A stretch of 64,000 nucleotides of DNA from Diospyros lotus (Eukaryota; Streptophyta; Magnoliopsida; Ericales; Ebenaceae): assembly GCF_014633365.1 (NCBI RefSeq), contig NC_068344.1, positions 16,631,669 to 16,695,668 on the forward strand. The letters run 5' to 3'. Of this stretch, positions 59,580 through 64,000 are shown piece by piece. The stretch's first letter is position 1; each line of letters begins with the position of its first letter. The notes under the pieces were generated by a model. It made no database searches. It saw nothing but the letters and a program-made list of their open reading frames with translations, and was not told where the DNA came from. A program made the translations under genes and the position numbers.

Positions 59580-59963
59580 ATTCCCCCACCCCAAGGGAAG
59601 AGCATTTATTTGCCTGCTTGCCTGCCTGCAGCTGCATGCTGACTTATAAATTATAATAATAATAATAATAATATCTTTTATTATAATAGTTTTGAATTAT
59701 AAATTAATTCTAAACCTCCACCCAGTTAACAGCACACACAAGACAAGGCGGTGGCGACTACTTACTTGCATGCGCATGAGGAGATCGGAGCTTTGCTTGA
59801 CGCGGTGGCGATTGAGGGTAAATTCTTGGCGAAGCCGTTGGACAAGAGCTCGCTCCTCGGCAGTGCCGGCCTGGGGATCGAACTCCCAGTGCTGTCGCCC
59901 CACGTGATTGTTGCAGCTCGCCAACCATTCATCTCCCCCCTCTGCGATCTTCAGCTTCCACAT
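49250..59963 (-). CDS. LUS: Lupeol synthase-type oxidosqualene cyclase, complete, 13 exons
   Basis: Converts 2,3-oxidosqualene to a pentacyclic triterpene, probably lupeol, at the ER membrane. Coding exons in order: 59963-59766, 58221-58036, 52473-52384, 52294-51854, 51768-51466, 51368-51126, 51021-50923, 50837-50781, 50647-50601, 50515-50194, 49849-49769, 49619-49536, 49366-49250. They sum to 2268 bp (755 residues plus stop), the normal family length, with consistent phases. The start [10 protein letters not shown] is the family's conserved N-terminus. [17 protein letters not shown] lies in exon 2. MLCYCR (residues 252-257) has Leu where beta-amyrin synthases have Trp. DCTAE (480-484) carries the catalytic Asp. 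QW-type repeats include QNEDGGW, QDAHGSW and [10 protein letters not shown]. The protein ends [16 protein letters not shown]. Intron 10 starts GC rather than GT. No frameshift or internal stop was found. A beta-amyrin or mixed-product enzyme is possible. Confidence 0.95.
53057..53467 (+). pseudogene. Copia protease-end / GAG-pre-integrase fragment in intron 2
   Basis: Reads [20 protein letters not shown] and [12 protein letters not shown], the usual copia stretch LKNVLYVP..NL.SV. At about 53440 a broken YLRLGHINV gives the pre-integrase motif. It then jumps directly to an LTR, so integrase, RT and RNase H are deleted. Confidence 0.75.
53468..54587 (+). repeat. Copia LTR in intron 2
   Basis: 1120 bp, start tgttagttttagtg, end atctcctttca. 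Its first 400 bp match the LTRs at 6351-7758 and 8236-9480 (shared tagatttagatga, atcttcattcatacct and cttattcttaag blocks). It has no primer-binding site behind it. Orientation is opposite to the cyclase gene. Confidence 0.75.
55070..56430. mobile_element. Foldback element with long inverted repeats
   Basis: The left arm (55070-55420) and the right arm (about 56080-56430, inverted) match over roughly 350 bp with scattered differences. Shared words include gatattgctgcaat, ccttgtgtattttgaaatc and ttctgccttccacctt. The middle has no coding sequence. The size and long arms fit a Mutator-like or foldback non-autonomous element. No clear target duplication was found. Confidence 0.7.
55964..56236. 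repeat. 135-bp tandem duplication in the foldback arm
   Basis: The block from aggtagaacggcggcgg to tacttggattttaaaatac is repeated about 135 bp later (aggtagaaacggaggc onward). Only the right arm has two copies. Confidence 0.75.
56431..57600. repeat. Region of degenerate TTTCAAAACTAA repeats in intron 2
   Basis: Imperfect units of about 70 bp such as tttcaaaactaacc-ttcgtcccaactttttatacacc between 57030 and 57250, with looser copies of gtttcaaaact or tttgaaact from 56460. No coding capacity. Confidence 0.55.
57604..57892. repeat. 107-bp direct duplication in intron 2
   Basis: tacacacacaaatgt followed by attgtcgttttctatcaaca is present at about 57740 and again at about 57847. Each copy is preceded by gttaaactgttc-tacatg, although the first copy has an extra 70-bp insert. 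Confidence 0.75.
58222..59765 (-). other. Intron 1 of the cyclase gene
   Basis: 1544 bp, donor gtaagt (59765) and acceptor gatgcacag. AT-rich, with an (AT)n tract near 58848-58874 and ATA and AAAG microsatellites. Confidence 0.9.
59539..59580. repeat. (AAAG)n microsatellite
   Basis: About ten uninterrupted aaag units in intron 1. An (ATA)n run of six to seven units follows at 59655-59673. Confidence 0.95.
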
Positions 59964-59972
59964 TTTATATAC

Positions 59973-60151
59973 CTATATATATAAATATTTATATATATCC
60001 TGATCATCATCATCATCATCAAACATAATATATATATACATACATACACACAGCTAATTAATTAATTAAACTAATCGAATGTGCATGTGTGTGTGTGTGC
60101 ATGTATGTTACGTTCCGATGTTGGAACCTAAATGAAAGTGTGCGTGTGTAA

Positions 60152-60182
<31 letters not shown>

Positions 60183-60248
60183 CATATATGTCTGATTGAG
60201 ATTAAATGATAAGGAAATTACATAATATATGTATATAAACATACACAC
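59973..60248 (-). other. Probable 5'UTR intron of the cyclase gene
   Basis: A donor-like aag/gtgtgt at 60248 and an acceptor-like tatatatag/gta at 59973, nine bases ahead of the ATG, bound a 276-bp AT-rich stretch. It contains catcat, (CATA)n and (GT)n microsatellites. The splice sites are inferred by eye only. Confidence 0.5.
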
Positions 60249-60354
60249 CTTGGAAGGAAGGAAGGAGCCAATACGAATATGAACTGAAAGGAGAGAGCAA
60301 AAAGCAGAGAAAAAGGTACAGATCACTTGTGGAGAAGCAGCCAGGAGGCTTGTC

Positions 60355-60364
60355 TTTATATAGA
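60355..60364 (-). promoter_or_regulatory. TATA box of the cyclase gene
   Basis: The minus strand reads cctctatataaagacaagcc. About 30 bp downstream begins a pyrimidine-rich leader (ctttttgctctctcc) that runs to the proposed 5'UTR donor at 60248. The start site would be near 60325. Confidence 0.65.
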
Positions 60365-60369
60365 GGAGC

Positions 60370-61794
60370 TAGGGAAGAGTTGACGTACGGGGGGTCGTTG
60401 CCCATTCAGGGTTTCTTTTATTTTTCTATTTTTTCCAGGGAAGGCCCAGCCATTATTTCAAGGTTTTATTTTTTTTTTTTAAGAAAAATTGTAATAATTT
60501 AAGAGTTATTCTGAATTTCAATTTTGTGTTTTGAATATTTGTTTTGAAATTAACTAAAATACATTCTTTTTGTCTGTAGCGTTTTCTACGTTTTAAAATT
60601 TTTTTGCTTATTTTTTAAAATACCTTTTTAAAAATATAAAATTAAACATATTTTTATTATCTTAAAAAATTAAAAACAACCTAAAAATAACAAAAATAAG
60701 AGGCCCTATTCTTTAGAATGTTTAAATGAAACAGTTTTGAGTGCCCGTGACTGATAAAGACAATCAAATTAAGGTCAACAACAACCTACTCTCTTGTTTG
60801 GTTTTAGCCTTCTACGAGGATTCAATTATTTTGATTTTACATAAATTAGAAATTAGTTTATTTAATTTAAATATAAATTAAATTTTCTTAAGTTATGGAC
60901 CAATCAATTTTTTTTTTTTTTTTTTTTACTTTAGAAATAAATTGAGATTTTATTTAGGTTTAGCAACTGATTAATTAGCACTGGTTACATTTTTTCAATT
61001 TTTTTTCTTTATTACTGTCTCTCATCTAATCAATTAAATTGATGTGACTTTCTTCCACCTAAAAGTAAATTTGATATTTTTTTTAATTAATTTGTAATTA
61101 TAGAACTGTGTATAGAGTTATTTAAGATTAATTGGGCATTGGGATTATTTTTTTTCAACATATAAATTTAATCTTTTATCAAAAATAATATCACAAGAGA
61201 TTTTCAGTCAAAAATAAAATTATAAAAAATAAAATATCTCAAACACTAAATGTCAAATTAAAAATAAAATATTTTAAGTGTGAGTCCCCCATCATGACCC
61301 AATAAAATGCATCCTAATTTGTTGGAATTTATTGAGTGTGACTCCCCACTCAATTTTGTGCGGCCCCATCATTTCTCCTTTCATTTCCTTTCTCTTTGTG
61401 CAGCCCACATTTTTCTTTCTTTGCACAAGCCAATGTTTTAAATACCCGAACTTCTTTCTCATTCTCTTTCTTTATTGTATCTCTTTCTCTCCACCGTATC
61501 TTTTTCACCTGTCACCATGATCATCTCTTGTGCCCCAACCACTGTTACATTCTCCTTCTCCGCAGCGAAAAGAGATGTAGCGACGATCGAGTCACGAAAG
61601 ACAAAAGATGATTGCTAGAACAAAGAAAAAGGAAAAAGAAACATGGAGGGTGGATTTCTTAGGGAAAGCGACCCCTCCTCCTAGTTTGTGAAAGCTAACG
61701 AGGGTTATGTTCAGTCCCGTTAAAGGGAGTAAACAAAATCACACTCAAATTTATTCATTACAAGATTGGTCGGGACACATCATACAAAGTAATT
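60370..61794. other. Upstream region of the cyclase gene
   Basis: AT-rich with poly-T runs (60465-60480, 60908-60927). Short frames near 61332-61611 are low-complexity pyrimidine sequence. No promoter element other than the TATA box was recognised. Confidence 0.45.
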
Positions 61795-62471
61795 ATTAGG
61801 CTTAATACATACGGTACCCTATTAATAATTAAAAAATATAGAGTTTATTTTTTCATGTGTAAAACGTCAAGATTCGATATTTTAATTATTGAAATTTGTT
61901 ACTTTAAGATCTTATTGTGACATAATATTAGCTCATGTATGAAAGCACTCGTTTTCATAAGTGATATGCTACATAAATGACTAGTTAACAATATTTGAAT
62001 TGGTTGACTAATTTGTTGTGCTTCTTCAACAATTAAAAATTATGGTGTTGAGTCTTTAATGAGAAAAATGTCAAAATTCTATATTTCAACTATTAAAAAC
62101 TGTTGTTTCAAGTCTTTACCTTGAGACACGAAATCTTGATATTTAAATTGTTATTTTAATAGTTAAGATATAGAATTTTAATGTTTTTGTACATTAGGGA
62201 TTAAATACTATATTTTTAATTGTTGATGTTGTTGAGAGAGCATAACAAACCAATCAGCCTATTCAAATACTGTTAACTAATTATCTACGTACGTAGCGTG
62301 TCACTCACGAAAACATGCGCATTTATATACTCGCTAATGTTTCGTCACGATAAGAATTTAAATCAATATTTTTTAGTAGTGAAGATATTGAATTTTGATA
62401 TTTTATACATTAGAGACTAAATTCCATATTTTTTTAATTGTTAGAGGAGTGCCATATGTATTAAACCTAAT
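61795..62471. mobile_element. MITE-like element with inverted ends
   Basis: Ends attaggcttaatacatacgg and (inverted) attaggtttaatacatatgg. The inverted match extends loosely for about 55 bp. The 677-bp interior is non-coding and AT-rich. A target duplication could not be fixed because the flanks are taattatt-rich. Confidence 0.65.
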
Positions 62472-63261
62472 TATTATTATTGCTTTCTTAGATATCAAAT
62501 GATGACTTAGATGTTTTTGGCTTTTTTTTTAAGATATTAGAGTTTGACCAAAAACATATTTTTGCCTCTAAACATTTATGCTTTTTTTTTTTTGGTAGAA
62601 CTCTAAACTTTTTGTTGTTCCAAATGTGTCCCTGAACTTTACAAAATTACTCATTTAAGCACCTAACCAGCAAGTAATATGCATACGCATTGACGTGATA
62701 ATTTTCTAGTGTCTCCTCACCCTTCTCTTTCTCTCCAACGTCTATTATCTCTTCGATGTCTCCTTAGCTCACTCTATTTCTGGTGTCTCCTCAACTCCTT
62801 CTCTTTCTTTGTTTGTGTCTCTTCCGGTTTCTCCCATCTCTCTCTCTCCAGTGGTTTTTCCTCAATTCTATCTTTTTCTTTGTCGACGTCTTCTTATCTC
62901 TCTCTTTCTCTCCGACGACATCTCCTGAGTTCCCTCCCTCTATTCGGTGAAGCTAGAGAACTCTTCTTCAGACAATTGGAACAACTAAGAATAGAAAAGG
63001 AAGATCGAAAAAGAAAGAGGATGGAGGGAAAGGCCAAAGCCAGAGCTGTTATTACTTTAATATTTTTAATACTTAATAATAAATACATCATGCTTTAAAA
63101 TTTTAATTAATACAAATATTTTAGAATTAAAAATAATAAACAATTATTTTACTTTACTTGCATAAAACTCATTTTAAAAACAAAGAAATGATTTCTATTG
63201 TTTACACTTGTTTTAAATCTATCTCTGTCTTCATATTTTCATATATTATAAATACACAACT
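62472..63261. other. Spacer left of the promoter duplicate
   Basis: A pyrimidine-rich block (62700-62930) of tctctttctctcc words gives long but low-complexity frames on both strands. No gene is supported. Confidence 0.45.
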
Positions 63262-64000
63262 ATAATTAATTAAACTAATCGAATGTGCATGTGTGTGTAT
63301 ATGCACACGCATGGATGTTACGTACCGATGTTGGAACCAAAATGAAGTGTGCGTGTGTCCATACATATATATATCTGATTGAGATTAAATGATAAGGAAA
63401 TTATATAATATAATGTTTATACATATACATACACGCCTCGGAAGGAAGGAAGGAATAGGGCCGGCTCAAGAATATGGGGTCCTAAGCAAAAACTAATTTA
63501 GAGGTAACAAGCCCTGCCAGTAGCAAGAGGGAAAGAGATGGCATAGCAGCCTAGTGGCCAAAGGCAAGCGAGAGGCCGATGGTCTGTAGCGGGCAATGGC
63601 GCGGTCGAGAGGCAGGCAAGGCAACCCTCTCTCTCCGACCGCTACTTGCGTCTGCATGAATGGTGAATCGACCAGCGATTGTCGCCGTCTCCTTCCTCCT
63701 GTCATCTCCTTCAATCTTTGTCGCCGCCTCTTCCTAGTGGTTAGCCACCAGCGGCAACCTAATTCTTGAAGTTGGGCTCAAAATTTTTTTGGGGGCCCCC
63801 TAGTCAGTTCTATGTTCGTCGTCACCTCCTCTTGAGTGGTCAGTTGTCAACGGGCACCTAAATTAGAAACTTGAGTAGAAATTTTTTGGGGGCCCTAGGA
63901 AGAAAAAGAAGAGCGAATATGAATATGAATTGATTTGAGAGAGCAAAAAGCAGAGATAAAGGTATAGACTTAGAGAAGCAGGATTGTCTTTATGTAGAGG
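63262..64000 (-). other. Second, partial copy of the cyclase promoter/leader
   Basis: Matches 60055-60370 in order and orientation: attaaactaatcgaatgtgc, ttacgtaccgatgttggaac, ctgattgagattaaatgata, ggaaggaaggaa, then gagagcaaaaagcagag and gtctttatgtagagg. The TATA position reads tttatgtag instead of tttatatag. The copy stops before exon 1 on the left and continues past the window on the right. An hAT-like insertion splits it. Confidence 0.88.
63456..63897. mobile_element. Small non-autonomous hAT-like element
   Basis: 442 bp beginning TAGGGCCGGCTC and ending GGGGGCCCTA (TAGGGCC/GGCCCTA inverted ends). Flanks ggaaggaa and ggaagaaa match at 7 of 8 bases, the hAT target size. Comparison with the unsplit copy at 60250-60290 shows it interrupts the leader. 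Inside are two related tttttttgggggccc blocks. Confidence 0.7.

Noticed and set aside
62709..63098. 129-codon frame with Leu/Ser-rich sequence
   Set aside because: It is a pyrimidine-rich low-complexity tract (tctctttctc repeats) with an opposing frame on the other strand and no conserved features.
1..64000. tRNA genes
   Set aside because: The only tRNA-like words found were short primer-binding sites next to LTR ends. No cloverleaf-sized sequence was seen, although a by-eye search could miss one.

Overview
This window is nuclear DNA of a flowering plant, most likely a eudicot. It holds one apparently intact multi-exon gene, a minus-strand oxidosqualene cyclase of the lupeol synthase type, next to about 49 kb of densely nested, mostly dead transposable elements. 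The introns have plant-style AT-rich GT/AG borders. The elements are typical plant Ty1/copia, Ty3/gypsy (chromovirus and Tat), Cassandra TRIM and hAT families. The species cannot be told from the sequence. All coordinates and translations were read by eye.

Layout. 1-2180: 3' end of a Ty3/gypsy chromovirus with a 289-bp LTR. 2552-2722: last exon of a phospholipase A1/LCAT-like gene. 3566-6349: possible non-coding element. 6351-9480: two related copia LTRs in inverted orientation, with an RNase H remnant between them. 9936-12084, 21312-21607 and 38065-38544: three pieces of what looks like one older LTR-rich element, split by two insertions. The first insertion is a 9.2-kb Ty1/copia element (12085-21311, 1.86-kb LTRs). 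The second is a 16.5-kb Ty3/gypsy Tat element (21608-38064) with a dual RNase H and an antisense ORF. A solo LTR of the same copia family sits inside that antisense ORF with a perfect 5-bp target duplication.

38545-48796: wreckage of a second, minus-strand Tat element. It was hit by an hAT transposon (40820-46795), which was itself hit by a complete Cassandra TRIM (42131-42773) and by a solo copia LTR (44832-46623). Both insertions can be placed to the base, or nearly so, by their target duplications.

49250-59963: the cyclase gene, 13 coding exons on the minus strand summing to exactly 756 codons with all phases consistent. It encodes the MLCYCR and DCTAE motifs and QW-type repeats. Intron 2 (5.56 kb) carries a copia fragment with LTR and a foldback element with long inverted repeats. 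A TATA box and a probable 5'UTR intron lie at 59973-60364. A diverged second copy of this promoter/leader lies at the right edge (63262-64000), split by a small hAT-like element. This suggests a past tandem duplication of the cyclase locus.

The cyclase would fold 2,3-oxidosqualene into a pentacyclic triterpene, probably lupeol. The retroelement proteins are broken by stops, frameshifts and lost catalytic residues, so nothing else here appears able to make a full protein.
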